A stretch of DNA of 64,000 nucleotides from Clostridiaceae bacterium (GTDB taxonomy: Bacteria > Bacillota > Clostridia > DSM-8532), in the NCBI GenBank assembly GCA_012719545.1, contig JAAYAD010000057.1, positions 22,448-86,447 of the forward strand, written 5' to 3'. The notes below the pieces were generated by a model that worked only from the letters and a program-made list of their open reading frames with translations, ran no database searches and was not told the origin of the DNA. The translations under genes and the position numbers were made by a program. This document shows positions 44,629 to 54,810 of the stretch, piece after piece (within the stretch, counting starts at the first letter, position 1; every line of letters begins with the position of its first letter).

Positions 44629-45135
44629 TCAGGTAAACTGTTTTTGATTTTCCTTCCATATGGAAGAAATAGCTGACAGGGCATATTCCATGTTTGATGA
44701 GTATATCCTGTAATCGCAGTATCGGATATAAAGATGTTCTCTTTCTTTTTTCAACCTGTAAATAACCTCTTTCCCGTCTTTTAAAAGAGGTCTGTTTGAT
44801 GTATCAATGGTACTTATTATTTCCTCTATGGGGCGGTCAAGGTAAAATACAATTCCTGTGCTTTTTAAGGCTTCCATGTTGGATTGCCTTAAAACCACAC
44901 CGCCGCCTGTTGAAATGATTATGCCGTTTCTCTGGGCTACTTCTTTTGCGACTTTGCTTTCTATGTCCCGGAAATACTCCTCGCCCTTTTCAAACAAATC
45001 TTTGATTGCGCCATAATGCTCCTCAATATATGAATCCATATCAATGAAGGGCATATTGAGCATCCGTGACAATCTTTTTCCCAATGAGGTTTTTCCGCAG
45101 CCTGTCAAACCTATAAGTACAATATTAGATTTCAT
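44629..45135 (-). CDS. aroK: Shikimate kinase
   Basis: Phosphorylates shikimate with ATP in the aromatic pathway; 168 aa. Walker A GLTGCGKTS is near residues 9-17. MPFIDMDSYIEEHYGAIKDLFEKGEEYFRDIE and STGGGVVLR are shikimate-kinase sequence, and FYLDRPIEEI and DTSNRPLL form the lid region. The ATG overlaps the end of the chorismate mutase-AroE gene by 11 bases, so translation is coupled. It is the last gene of the aro operon. Confidence 0.96.
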   Translation of the reverse strand: MKSNIVLIGLTGCGKTSLGKRLSRMLNMPFIDMDSYIEEHYGAIKDLFEKGEEYFRDIESKVAKEVAQRNGIIISTGGGVVLRQSNMEALKSTGIVFYLDRPIEEIISTIDTSNRPLLKDGKEVIYRLKKEREHLYIRYCDYRIYSSNMEYALSAISSIWKENQKQFT

Positions 45136-46213
45136 CTTTCAATTCCCTGTATATACTATTGGTAATTTCCTGATTTATGGATTCTCCCTGCCATATTTCC
45201 TGGGCTGAAATGGCCTGGGCAACCAGCATGTATAATCCGTTGGCATATGGTATTCCAAGCTCCTCGGCGTATTCTAGAAGAAGCGTCATTGACGGATTAT
45301 ATATAATATCCATAACAAAACCTGCGCCGCAAAGCTGCTCTTTGGTAATAGGCGAATCCCCTGTTTTGGGATACATACCAACAGGAGTTGCATTCACCAC
45401 CAGATCATATCCCATGGCGCTGAAATAATTAATAGGTATACATCTTAAATGAGGATACTTTATTGCAGCCTTAATGGTATCCCTGGTTACAATAACTATG
45501 CTTTCAGCGCCCTGGTCTTCAAGATATGATACAATTGCCCTTGAAGAGCCTCCGCTTCCTAAAACTGCGCATCTTTTACCTTTAATGGAAACCCCGAAGA
45601 ATTCCAGGGACTTTCCAAATCCGAAATAATCAGTATTATAGCCTGTGCATTTCTCTCCTATTTTAATGGTGTTTATAGCGCCAATCCTAAGGGCTGTGGG
45701 AGAAATCTCATCCAGGTATTTCATTATTTCAGTCTTATAAGGTATGGTTACATTAGCTCCTGTATATCCCTCATTTCTAAGGATATTGAGTATATCAGGG
45801 ATTTCAGAGTATGAAACCTCCCTTAAATCATATTGGCCTTCTATATTTGCCCTTTTAAAGAACATCCCGTGTATCTGAGGCGAAATGCTGTGGGAAAGCT
45901 TTTCTCCTAATAGGACCAATTTTTGAAACTTTCCTTTTTCGACCAGCCTTTTTCTCTGATACTCCTTTGAATTGTCCATTATAAACTGAAAAATGGCTTT
46001 TATGTTTTCAGTGTAATCAGGATTGCTGACACTGGACAAAACATTTTCTATAACCTTCTTCTCTCTTCCCTCATCCAGTATTTCGGCATTATTTTTCCTT
46101 TTATAGTCTGCAACCTGAGAAACCAGATCCATGCGCTCCTGGAGGAGCTCTGAAAGCTTTCTGTCAATATCATCAATTTTATTTCGGATTGCCTCAAGCT
46201 CGCTCCTATCCAT
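45125..46213 (-). CDS. Fusion of chorismate mutase and shikimate dehydrogenase
   Basis: A bifunctional 362-aa protein. Residues 1-90 are an AroQ-type chorismate mutase: LEAIRNKIDDIDRKLSELLQERMDLVSQVADYKRKNN contains the conserved Arg, Lys and Glu/Gln pattern. From about residue 105 comes shikimate dehydrogenase (AroE): LLGEKLSHSISPQIHG (shikimate-binding Ser pair), GANVTIPYK (catalytic Lys), AINTI, and AVLGSGGSSRAIV for NADP. Free AroE is about 280 aa, so the extra N-terminus is a real fusion, with no stop or frameshift between. GAAGGAG precedes the ATG, which overlaps aroC by 8 bases. The fusion joins an early and a branch-point step of the pathway. Confidence 0.93.
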   Translation of the reverse strand: MDRSELEAIRNKIDDIDRKLSELLQERMDLVSQVADYKRKNNAEILDEGREKKVIENVLSSVSNPDYTENIKAIFQFIMDNSKEYQRKRLVEKGKFQKLVLLGEKLSHSISPQIHGMFFKRANIEGQYDLREVSYSEIPDILNILRNEGYTGANVTIPYKTEIMKYLDEISPTALRIGAINTIKIGEKCTGYNTDYFGFGKSLEFFGVSIKGKRCAVLGSGGSSRAIVSYLEDQGAESIVIVTRDTIKAAIKYPHLRCIPINYFSAMGYDLVVNATPVGMYPKTGDSPITKEQLCGAGFVMDIIYNPSMTLLLEYAEELGIPYANGLYMLVAQAISAQEIWQGESINQEITNSIYRELKDEI

Positions 46214-47327
46214 TTTTTATTTCTCCTTCACCAAAATATTCAATGCCAAACTGGCCAATAAGCATATCCAGGACTGCAATGGCACAGGCTCCTTCAATGA
46301 CGGGTACTGCCCTTGGAACAATACATGCGTCGTGGCGGCCGCGAACCTTTAATACGGCCTCTTCATGACTTTTTATATCAACTGTATTCTGCTTTATTGA
46401 AATTGAGGAAGTGGGTTTGATGGCAACACGAAGTATAACGGGCATGCCATTGGTAATTCCTCCGTTTATGCCTCCGTTATTGTTTGTTCGTGTTCTTACT
46501 TTTCCTTCGTCCAGATAAAAGCTGTCATTGGCTTCGCTTCCAAAAAGCTTTGTTATATTAAAGCCCTCGCCAAACTCTACGCCTTTTACAGCTGGAATGG
46601 AAAAAAGAAATGACGAAAGTTTGGCTTCCACATTATCAAAAATGGGTGATCCCAACCCTGCCGGAAGACCAATAATTGCAGCCTCAATTACTCCTCCCAC
46701 AGAATCTCCGTTGCTCTTTGCCTTCTCAATTACTTCAAGGTATTCATTGCGGCAGGACATATCATTTACGGGAAGATCCATTTCCTTAAGAATCATAAGC
46801 TGTTCCTTGGAAACACCGGTTCTGTCAAAGCCAACATCCTTAACATCATATATTTCATCAATATGGGAACCGATGTAAATATCCCGTATTTTAAGAATTT
46901 GGCTTGCTACGGCTCCGGCGAATACTATTGGTGCAGTAAGGCGGCCTGAAAAGTGCCCGCTGCCTCGCACATCGTTATATCCCTTATACCTTACAAATCC
47001 GGTATAATCGGCATGACCGGGCCTTAATAACCTCTGCATTTCATCATAATCCTGGGAGCGTGTGTCCTGGTTTCTGATAATGGCGCAAAGAGGCGTTCCG
47101 GTAGTTCTTCCGTTAAGGACTCCGCTTATTATTTCAACTTCATCTGGCTCGCTTCTCTTTGTGGAATAGGCATTAAGGCTTGGCTTTCTTCTTCCCATTT
47201 CCTTCCCGATGGCTTCAAAATCAAGGAGGATGCCTGAAGGAAGCCCGTCAATAACCACTCCTATAGCAGGACCGTGGGATTCTCCAAAAACAGATATCTT
47301 TAAGCTTTTGCCGAAAATGCTACTCAT
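46206..47327 (-). CDS. aroC: Chorismate synthase
   Basis: Converts 5-enolpyruvylshikimate 3-phosphate to chorismate with reduced FMN; 373 aa. Signature regions are GESHGPAIGVVIDGLPSG, MGRRKPSLN, RPGHADYTGFVRYKGYNDVRGSGHFSGRLTAP (in parts), and GRHDACIVPRAVPVIE. ATG 47327 is chosen because GGTGG lies 7 bases upstream; it overlaps the end of aroA by 8 bases. Length and motifs are normal. Confidence 0.97.
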   Translation of the reverse strand: MSSIFGKSLKISVFGESHGPAIGVVIDGLPSGILLDFEAIGKEMGRRKPSLNAYSTKRSEPDEVEIISGVLNGRTTGTPLCAIIRNQDTRSQDYDEMQRLLRPGHADYTGFVRYKGYNDVRGSGHFSGRLTAPIVFAGAVASQILKIRDIYIGSHIDEIYDVKDVGFDRTGVSKEQLMILKEMDLPVNDMSCRNEYLEVIEKAKSNGDSVGGVIEAAIIGLPAGLGSPIFDNVEAKLSSFLFSIPAVKGVEFGEGFNITKLFGSEANDSFYLDEGKVRTRTNNNGGINGGITNGMPVILRVAIKPTSSISIKQNTVDIKSHEEAVLKVRGRHDACIVPRAVPVIEGACAIAVLDMLIGQFGIEYFGEGEIKNG

Positions 47328-48618
47328 GGATTTCCACCTTTCCTCCAAGTGTCTTAAAGTCCTCCCAGAAGCCGGGGTAGGATTTTTTTACAGCCTCAAA
47401 TCCTGTAATTGTCACAGGTTCCTGGCACGCCAAAGATGCTGCCGCAAGGGACATTACAATCCTGTGATCTCCGCAGCCGTCGGCTTTTCCCCCTGAAAGA
47501 TGCGGTGCGCCATTTATTACAAGGCCGTCTTCTTTTTCAATGATGTTTGCCCCAATTGAGTTAAGCTCGTGGCAGGTGGTTGCAAGCCTGTCAGATTCCT
47601 TAATGCGAAGCCTTGCAGCATTCTTAATAGTAGTTGTTCCCTCTGCAAGGGATGCGGCAACAGAAATAATGGGTACAAGGTCGGGAATCTGGGATGCATC
47701 AACCTCAATACCTCTAAGCTTTGATCGCTTAAATAATATTCCGTTATCCTTAATTTCAGGATTAGCTCCCATTTCTTTTAAGATGTCCAATATTGCCTTA
47801 TCACCCTGAAGTGAGTCACGGTCAAGACCCTCTATTAAAATACCGTCACTAATTGAACCCATGACGCAGAAAAATGCTGCCTGGGACCAGTCACCCTCAA
47901 CAACATAATATGGTTTTGCCAAGTAGGACTGGTTTCCCGGTATATCAAAGATTTTGAATTCTTTATCATGGTTCACTTTTATGCCAAAGTCCTCTATGGC
48001 CTTAAGGGTCATTTTGATATATGGCAGGGACTCCAGCTTATTGGTGATGATGATTTTTGACGGTCCGCCTAGTAAGGGCAATGTAAAGAGAAGCCCTGAA
48101 ACAAACTGTGAGCTTATATCTCCCGGGAGCTCATATATACCGGGTTTTAATGAGCCTTCCAGGGTAATGGGCATTTTACCGTCACTGTCAGTATATTTTA
48201 CCCCTTTTTCGGCAAAAAGGCTTTTGTATACCGAAAAAGGGCGCTCAACAAGCCTTCCGCAGCCGGTGATTGTAACTGTATCAGCCACAAGGCGTGTGAC
48301 AGGCATAATAAACCTGGCTGTTGAACCTGATTCAGAGCAGTTTATAAGATTATTTCTTATTGAAATTGTTCCTTCTGATTTTATAGTCAGGCATTTTCTT
48401 CCTGCAAAGGATGTGCTTTCGGATATTGAAACATCAGTACCAAGAGCCTTAACTGCGTTTATGGTAGCCTGTATGTCATCTGACATTATTATGTTGTCAA
48501 TTACGCTTTCGCCTTCAGATAATGCTGCGCAGATTATAGCTCTGTGGGCCATGCTTTTTGAAGGCTGAGACTGAATAGTGCCTTTAAGAGGCGAAGGAAT
48601 TATTGTTAAGGATGCCAT
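47320..48618 (-). CDS. aroA: 3-phosphoshikimate 1-carboxyvinyltransferase (EPSP synthase)
   Basis: Transfers enolpyruvate from PEP to shikimate 3-phosphate; 432 aa. Landmarks are QPSKSMAHRAIICAALSEG, NCSESGSTARFIMPV, ISSQFVSGLLFTLPLL, RIKESDRLATTCHELN and GCGDHRIVMSLAAA. The pattern looks like the class II form found in Gram-positives, based on the divergent N-terminal motif. ATG 48618 follows GGAGGAACG; it lies within the end of aroB (35-base overlap). Confidence 0.96.
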   Translation of the reverse strand: MASLTIIPSPLKGTIQSQPSKSMAHRAIICAALSEGESVIDNIIMSDDIQATINAVKALGTDVSISESTSFAGRKCLTIKSEGTISIRNNLINCSESGSTARFIMPVTRLVADTVTITGCGRLVERPFSVYKSLFAEKGVKYTDSDGKMPITLEGSLKPGIYELPGDISSQFVSGLLFTLPLLGGPSKIIITNKLESLPYIKMTLKAIEDFGIKVNHDKEFKIFDIPGNQSYLAKPYYVVEGDWSQAAFFCVMGSISDGILIEGLDRDSLQGDKAILDILKEMGANPEIKDNGILFKRSKLRGIEVDASQIPDLVPIISVAASLAEGTTTIKNAARLRIKESDRLATTCHELNSIGANIIEKEDGLVINGAPHLSGGKADGCGDHRIVMSLAAASLACQEPVTITGFEAVKKSYPGFWEDFKTLGGKVEIHE

Positions 48619-49708
48619 GTATCCGTTCCTCCAGTTCATTGAGTTCCATTTCAAAAAGCCTGCCCTGTCCTATTTCTTCTATGTATGAAATAGTAATTTT
48701 CCCTGAACGGTTCTTCTTGTCAAGGCGTATAGCGTCAATAAGCTCTTTTACATCAATATCAGGCATGGAAACAGGAAGGTTGTAGCTTTTAAGAATCTCT
48801 GCCAACTTATGCGCCTCCCCTTTTTGAGTCAGACCCATGCTTTCCGTGATTTTTGTCATTAAGACCATGCCTGCTGATACTGCCTCACCATGGCTAAAAC
48901 CTGTGTAGTTTTGCACTCGTTCAATTCCATGTCCTATGGTGTGGCCGAAATTAAGAAGCTGCCTTATTCCGTTGTCTTTCTCATCAATGTTTACAATATC
49001 TCTTTTAATGCGGCAGCTCTCGGCTATAATAAGGTCAAGGCTGTCTGACAGGGATTCTCTTAAAGAAGACAATCCTTCTTTTCGGACTTTTTGAGATAAC
49101 TCGAAAAGTTTTTGATAAAGTTCAATGCTTCTTATAAAGCTGTGCTTTATTAGCTCTGCCATACCGTCTGCAAAGTATCTGTCACTTAGAGTGCTTAAAA
49201 GTTCAGGATCAATAAAGACAGCCTCGGGCTGATGGAATGCTCCTACCAGATTTTTTCCCTGGGGAAGGTCAACGGCCACTTTTCCGCCTATGCTTGAATC
49301 CACCATTGCAAGAAGCGTAGTAGGAACCTGGATAAATTTTAGGCCCCTTAAAAAAGTTGCGGCGGCAAAGCCTGCCATGTCGCCTGTAACGCCACCGCCA
49401 AGGGCTATAACATAATCGCTCCTGGTAAATCCGTTATCTGCAAGACTATTATAAATTGATTGAAGAGTATGAAGATTCTTATTTTCTTCACCGGCTTTAA
49501 ATACAATGGAAACAACATCAAGGCCGGCCTTTTTAAGCTCATTCTCAAAGTTTTGTCCGTACAGGTCAAATACGTTGCTGTCTGTTACAAGAGCCAGTTT
49601 TCTGCCTTTATATTTCTCTTTGAAAATCTCCGGCAGGCTTTTAAAAAGTGACCTTTTAACCAAAATATCATAGGTGCCGCCCACGGTTTGTACTGTAATT
49701 CTCTCCAT
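48584..49708 (-). CDS. aroB: 3-dehydroquinate synthase
   Basis: Cyclises DAHP to 3-dehydroquinate using NAD and a metal; 374 aa. Landmarks are ALGGGVTGDMAGFAAATFLRGLKFIQVPTTLLAMVDSSIGGKVAVD (read in parts), FIDPELLSTL, DGMAELIKHSFI (metal Glu) and NFGHTIGHGIE (metal His). GGAGGTG precedes the ATG, which is three bases after the aroF stop. Normal length. Confidence 0.97.
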   Translation of the reverse strand: MERITVQTVGGTYDILVKRSLFKSLPEIFKEKYKGRKLALVTDSNVFDLYGQNFENELKKAGLDVVSIVFKAGEENKNLHTLQSIYNSLADNGFTRSDYVIALGGGVTGDMAGFAAATFLRGLKFIQVPTTLLAMVDSSIGGKVAVDLPQGKNLVGAFHQPEAVFIDPELLSTLSDRYFADGMAELIKHSFIRSIELYQKLFELSQKVRKEGLSSLRESLSDSLDLIIAESCRIKRDIVNIDEKDNGIRQLLNFGHTIGHGIERVQNYTGFSHGEAVSAGMVLMTKITESMGLTQKGEAHKLAEILKSYNLPVSMPDIDVKELIDAIRLDKKNRSGKITISYIEEIGQGRLFEMELNELEERIHGILNNNSFAS

Positions 49709-49711
49709 GGG

Positions 49712-50731
49712 CTACACCTCCAGTTGCTTATCTTCTATTTCAACGTACTTTTTGATCTTAGGCAGAATTTCCGCATACTGCTCTGGAGTAATGGACTGCT
49801 CTCCGTCACTCAATGCACATTTGGGATTATTGTGAACCTCTATAATGACACCGTCGGCTCCGCAGGCAACGGCGGCCTTGGATAAAGGACCTACCATCCA
49901 GGGCTTTCCGGAACCGTGGCTTGGATCAACAATTACAGGAAGATGGCTGAGCTTCTTTATAGCAAGCACAGCGCTTATATCCAGAGTATTTCTGGTATAG
50001 TTTTCGAAGGTGCGTATTCCACGCTCGCAAAGAATAACGTTTTTATTGCCCTCGCTTAAGATATATTCGGCAGACATAAGCCATTCCTGATATGTAGCTG
50101 AAAGGCCGCGCTTTAACAAAATGGGCTTGTTTGTCCTTCCAAGTTCCCTTAAAAGCACAAAATTCTGCATATTGCGAGCGCCAACCTGGATAATGTCAAC
50201 ATCCTCAATGAATCTGTCCAAAACATCCGTTGACATTATTTCAGATACAATGGGAAGGCCAGTTTCCTGCTTCGCAGTTTTAAGGTAATCAAGGCCTTCA
50301 AGACCAAGACCCTGAAAGCTGTAAGGAGATGTACGGGGTTTATATGCCCCGCCGCGCAAAAACGAAGCTCCGGCTTTTTTTAGCTCCCTTGCTATGCCTA
50401 CAATCTGCTCTTCGCTTTCAACCGAACAAGGTCCTGAAATAACTACAAAATACCCCTGTCCTACCTTCCTGCCACATACATCGATAATGGTGTCGTCAGG
50501 TTTAAACATGCGGTTAGCCTGTTTAAAAGGCTCTGTAACGCGAAGTACATTGTCGACAATTTCATAGGATGAAAAAGTAAAGCTGCTGAGCTTGGATGTG
50601 TCTCCTACAAGCCCTATGATTGTTGTGCCTTCACCTACAGAAACATGAGCCTTAAGACCCATTCCTTCAATATGTTTGATTAGTTCCTCTTTTTGGTGCT
50701 CTGTTGCACCACGCTTCAATACCAGAATCAT
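49712..50731 (-). CDS. aroF: DAHP synthase (type I, AroF-like with ferredoxin-like N-terminal domain)
   Basis: First enzyme of the aromatic pathway (PEP plus erythrose 4-phosphate); 339 aa. Residues 1-70 are the ferredoxin-like regulatory domain (VLKRGATEHQKEELIKHI) found in Thermotoga/Clostridium-type enzymes, where it gives inhibition by aromatic end products. The barrel contains GPCSVESEEQI, LRGGAYKPRTSPYSFQGLG, QVGARNMQNFVLL and VDPSHGSGK. GTAGGAGATTG precedes the ATG. It heads the aro operon and should be its main control point. Confidence 0.95.
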   Translation of the reverse strand: MILVLKRGATEHQKEELIKHIEGMGLKAHVSVGEGTTIIGLVGDTSKLSSFTFSSYEIVDNVLRVTEPFKQANRMFKPDDTIIDVCGRKVGQGYFVVISGPCSVESEEQIVGIARELKKAGASFLRGGAYKPRTSPYSFQGLGLEGLDYLKTAKQETGLPIVSEIMSTDVLDRFIEDVDIIQVGARNMQNFVLLRELGRTNKPILLKRGLSATYQEWLMSAEYILSEGNKNVILCERGIRTFENYTRNTLDISAVLAIKKLSHLPVIVDPSHGSGKPWMVGPLSKAAVACGADGVIIEVHNNPKCALSDGEQSITPEQYAEILPKIKKYVEIEDKQLEV

Positions 50732-50761
50732 AATATCAATCTCCTACCATACTACTATTTT

Positions 50762-50815
50762 GCTCTGTATTAGAGCATAAAAGCATAGAAATATATGAAA
50801 TATTCCATGCTTAAT
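50762..50815 (-). other. Hairpins between lysC and aroF
   Basis: On the minus strand AAGCATGGAA...TTCTATGCTT is an imperfect stem (about 50779-50811) with a weak TTTTAT after it, and TGCTCT/AGAGCA is a second small stem just downstream. The first may be a weak terminator of lysC or an aroF leader structure. I see no T-box specifier or conserved T-box bulge. Confidence 0.4.
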
Positions 50816-50846
50816 ATCAGATTCATAATTACTAAAATTTAAACTA

Positions 50847-52196
50847 TTAATTAAAGAATTCGTCGTAGATTGATACAATTGCCTTATCTACGTCTTCTTC
50901 GCTTACGCCGAACATGATGCTCACTTCTGATGAACCCTGGTTAATCATTCTGATGTTAATCCCTCCGTCGGCAAAAGCTTTGGCGATACGGTGGGCAACG
51001 CCTATTGTGTGCTTCATGCCCTCACCTACCACCATTACAAGGCCAAGGTCATATTCAAAGCTTACGCTGTCAACCTTAAGCTCCTTGGCGATTCTCTCCA
51101 TAATTCTGCTTTTCTTCTCATCATCAAGATATTTTTTTCTGACAATTACAGAAATATCGTCAATACCTGAGGGCATATGTTCAAAGGGAACAAATTCCTC
51201 TTCAAGAACCTGCATTACTTTTCTGCCAAAACCAATTTCTCGGTTCATCATGTATTTATGTATGTTTATTGAACAGAAGCCCTTATCACCTGCAATACCG
51301 GCAATGGGACACTCTGAGCTTTCACGCTCGGGAGCAATCAAGGTGCCGGGAGCTGTGGGATTGTTGGTGTTCTTAATGTTTACCGGAATGCCTCTCTGAT
51401 ACACAGGCTCCAAAGTTTCTTCATGGAGGACTGTAAAACCAGCATAAGCAAGTTCTCTCATTTCACGATAAGTGAGAACCGAAATGGGCTTGGGATTCTT
51501 TACAAGCTTAGGATTGGCAACAAAGACAGAATCCACGTCTGTAAAGTTCTCATAAAGGTCTGCCTGAACGGCTGCAGCAAGAATAGAGCCGGTAATGTCT
51601 GAACCTCCGCGCGGGAAAGTAACCACTTCACCTGACAGGGAGTAGCCAAAGAATCCCGGGAAAATGATAATTCCCTCAACATTTCTCAATTTGGCGAGAT
51701 TTTTGTATGAATTGGGCAGAACCCTTGCATTTCCGTATTCATCGCTTAAAAACAGCCCTGCATCCTTAGGGTTCATGTAGCGTGCCTTTTTGCCAAGGCT
51801 TGTCAGATAATAAGCCACAAGACGGGCAGCATTATCTTCACCTGCAGCCTTCATGCGGTCCATAAATTTTTCTTCGGAATCACAAGGCAGTGAAATACGT
51901 GTTTTAATATTATTTTCAATATCGTTTACTATCTCATTGCCAAGATTCAAATCCTTAGCTATTTCAGCGAATCTTCCTACAATAACGTTAAGAACGCTTT
52001 CATAATCGCCGTTGTTTAAAAATTTGGTTGCACAATCTATAAGAAGATCAGTTATTTTTTCATCTTTATCAAAGCGTTTTCCGGGAGCAGAAACAACTAT
52101 TATACGCCTGTCCGGATCACTTGTAATAATAGAGCATACCTTTTTAATTTGCTCAGCATTAGCCATTGATGTTCCGCCAAACTTACAAACCTTCAT
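50847..52196 (-). CDS. lysC: Aspartate kinase
   Basis: Phosphorylates aspartate, the first step toward lysine, threonine and methionine; 449 aa. Kinase landmarks are KVCKFGGTSMANAEQI, FPRGGSDITGSILAAA and FTDVDSVFVANP; two C-terminal ACT domains follow (VMQVLEEEFVPFEHMPSGIDDISVIV and INIRMINQGSSEVSIMFGV) and imply amino-acid feedback control. ATG 52196 is chosen because GGAGG lies 9 bases upstream; the ATG three codons earlier would touch it. It stands between the ackA terminator and the aro operon and may be transcribed into it. Confidence 0.95.
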   Translation of the reverse strand: MKVCKFGGTSMANAEQIKKVCSIITSDPDRRIIVVSAPGKRFDKDEKITDLLIDCATKFLNNGDYESVLNVIVGRFAEIAKDLNLGNEIVNDIENNIKTRISLPCDSEEKFMDRMKAAGEDNAARLVAYYLTSLGKKARYMNPKDAGLFLSDEYGNARVLPNSYKNLAKLRNVEGIIIFPGFFGYSLSGEVVTFPRGGSDITGSILAAAVQADLYENFTDVDSVFVANPKLVKNPKPISVLTYREMRELAYAGFTVLHEETLEPVYQRGIPVNIKNTNNPTAPGTLIAPERESSECPIAGIAGDKGFCSINIHKYMMNREIGFGRKVMQVLEEEFVPFEHMPSGIDDISVIVRKKYLDDEKKSRIMERIAKELKVDSVSFEYDLGLVMVVGEGMKHTIGVAHRIAKAFADGGINIRMINQGSSEVSIMFGVSEEDVDKAIVSIYDEFFN

Positions 52197-52285
52197 TTTG
52201 TTCATCCTCCAAGGAAGCACTCTTACCAGTATATGTTAATAATTTGGTATAAGCTATTACTGGTCAGGCTATTCTCATAATAAAA

Positions 52286-52311
52286 AAGGTAAAGGGTCTC
52301 CCCTTTACCTT
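52286..52311 (-). terminator. Terminator of the pta-ackA operon
   Basis: On the minus strand AAGGTAAAGGG pairs with CCCTTTACCTT around a short GAGA-type loop, followed by a T run. Strong intrinsic terminator just after ackA. Confidence 0.88.
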
Positions 52312-52346
52312 CCCATTCTATATTGCGTATACAGCCTTGTCAACAT

Positions 52347-53540
52347 TTAGCCAATCAATTTTTGGGTCTCTTTTGCAATAGCAAGCTCTTCATTGGTAGG
52401 TATAACAAGAACTCTAACTTTGGCTCCTTCTTTGCTGACATCTATTTCTTCCCCTCTTTTGAGGTTCTTTTCATCTTCGATGGATATTCCCAGGAATTCA
52501 AGGCCTTCACAGATCATTTTTCTGATTTTGGAGTTATTTTCGCCTATTCCGGCAGTGAAAACAACTGCATCAAGGCCGCCCATTGCGCATGCATATGCAC
52601 CAATGGTCTTTTTAACCTGGTATGCGAAAATGTCCAGAGCAAGAGCAGCACGTTCGTTTCCTTGCTCAACTGCATCATCAAGATCGCGGAAGTCGCTGCT
52701 TACACCTGATACAGCAAGCATACCGGACTTTTTGTTCATTATGGTATCCATCTGTTCGGTGGTTAAGCCTTCTTTATTCATTATGAAAGTAACAATTGCA
52801 GGGTCGATTGAACCGCAGCGGGTACCCATTGCCAAGCCATCAAGAGGAGTAAAGCCCATAGAGGTATCCACTACTTTTCCGCCTTTAACTGCGGCAACGC
52901 TGGAGCCGTTTCCAAGATGGCAAGTAACTATCTTAAGCTCCTCAATGGGTTTACCAAGAAGCAGTGCAGCACGCTCTGAAACATACTTGTGGCTTGTGCC
53001 GTGGAAACCATACTTACGTACTTTATATTTTTCATAATATTCATAAGGAAGAGCATACATATATGCCTTTTTGGGCATTGTCTGGTGGAACGCGGTATCA
53101 AATACGGCAACCTGCTTAACATTTGGCAAAACCTGCTGGCAAGCCTTTATACCAGTTATGTTGGGTGGATTGTGAAGAGGAGCAAGTTCAGCGCATTCCT
53201 CAAGAGTCTTCATTACTTCGTCATCAATAATAACTGATTTAAAGAACTTTTCGCCGCCATGCACAACTCGGTGACCAACAGCAGTTATTTCATCCAGAGA
53301 CTTTATAACACCAACTTCATCATTGGTCAAAACCTTCAAAAGATTAGCTATTGCGTCCCTGTGGGTAGGCATTTCAATTTCTTTTTCCAATGATCTTCCG
53401 TCAAAAGTCTTATGCTTGATTAATGAGGCAGGAAGTCCTATACGGTCGCAAAGACCTTTTGCAAGAACATTCTCATTTTTCATGTCAATAAGCTGATATT
53501 TAAGTGATGAGCTTCCTGCGTTGACAACCAAAATAATCAT
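52347..53540 (-). CDS. ackA: Acetate kinase
   Basis: Makes ATP and acetate from acetyl phosphate; 397 aa. It opens with [19 protein letters not shown] and contains [59 protein letters not shown] (in parts) and FTAGIGENN, all universal in acetate kinases. GGGGAATATTAA precedes the ATG. It follows pta by 43 bases; the pair is the main acetate-producing route of fermenting Clostridia. Confidence 0.97.
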   Translation of the reverse strand: MIILVVNAGSSSLKYQLIDMKNENVLAKGLCDRIGLPASLIKHKTFDGRSLEKEIEMPTHRDAIANLLKVLTNDEVGVIKSLDEITAVGHRVVHGGEKFFKSVIIDDEVMKTLEECAELAPLHNPPNITGIKACQQVLPNVKQVAVFDTAFHQTMPKKAYMYALPYEYYEKYKVRKYGFHGTSHKYVSERAALLLGKPIEELKIVTCHLGNGSSVAAVKGGKVVDTSMGFTPLDGLAMGTRCGSIDPAIVTFIMNKEGLTTEQMDTIMNKKSGMLAVSGVSSDFRDLDDAVEQGNERAALALDIFAYQVKKTIGAYACAMGGLDAVVFTAGIGENNSKIRKMICEGLEFLGISIEDEKNLKRGEEIDVSKEGAKVRVLVIPTNEELAIAKETQKLIG

Positions 53541-53583
53541 TTAATATTCCCCCTGTAATATCCCTTTTCTGTATAATGTCTGT

Positions 53584-54675
<1,092 letters not shown>

Positions 54676-54693
54676 TCATTTATTGCCCAGTCA

Positions 54694-54722
54694 ATTATAC
54701 TCTAATTGTTTTTTGTATACAA
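54694..54722 (-). promoter_or_regulatory. Sigma-A promoter of pta-ackA
   Basis: On the minus strand TTGTAT (54717-54722), 17-base spacer, perfect TATAAT (54694-54699). Transcription should start near 54687, leaving a leader of about 110 bases. Confidence 0.8.
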
Positions 54723-54778
54723 GATTTTATATGAAAATAAAAGATAAAATTTTTATAGAAAGCTATAAACACACAAAA

Positions 54779-54810
54779 AAATACGGAAACACCAGTTTCC
54801 GTATTTTTTA
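54779..54810. terminator. Terminator after the acyl-CoA synthetase gene
   Basis: AATACGGAAAC (54780-54790) pairs with GTTTCCGTATT (54795-54805), flanked by A on one side and T on the other, so it can act in both directions. It ends the minus-strand acyl-CoA synthetase transcript. Confidence 0.85.

Noticed and set aside
50732..50846. T-box leader upstream of aroF
   Set aside because: Too short and lacks the conserved T-box bulge and specifier loop.
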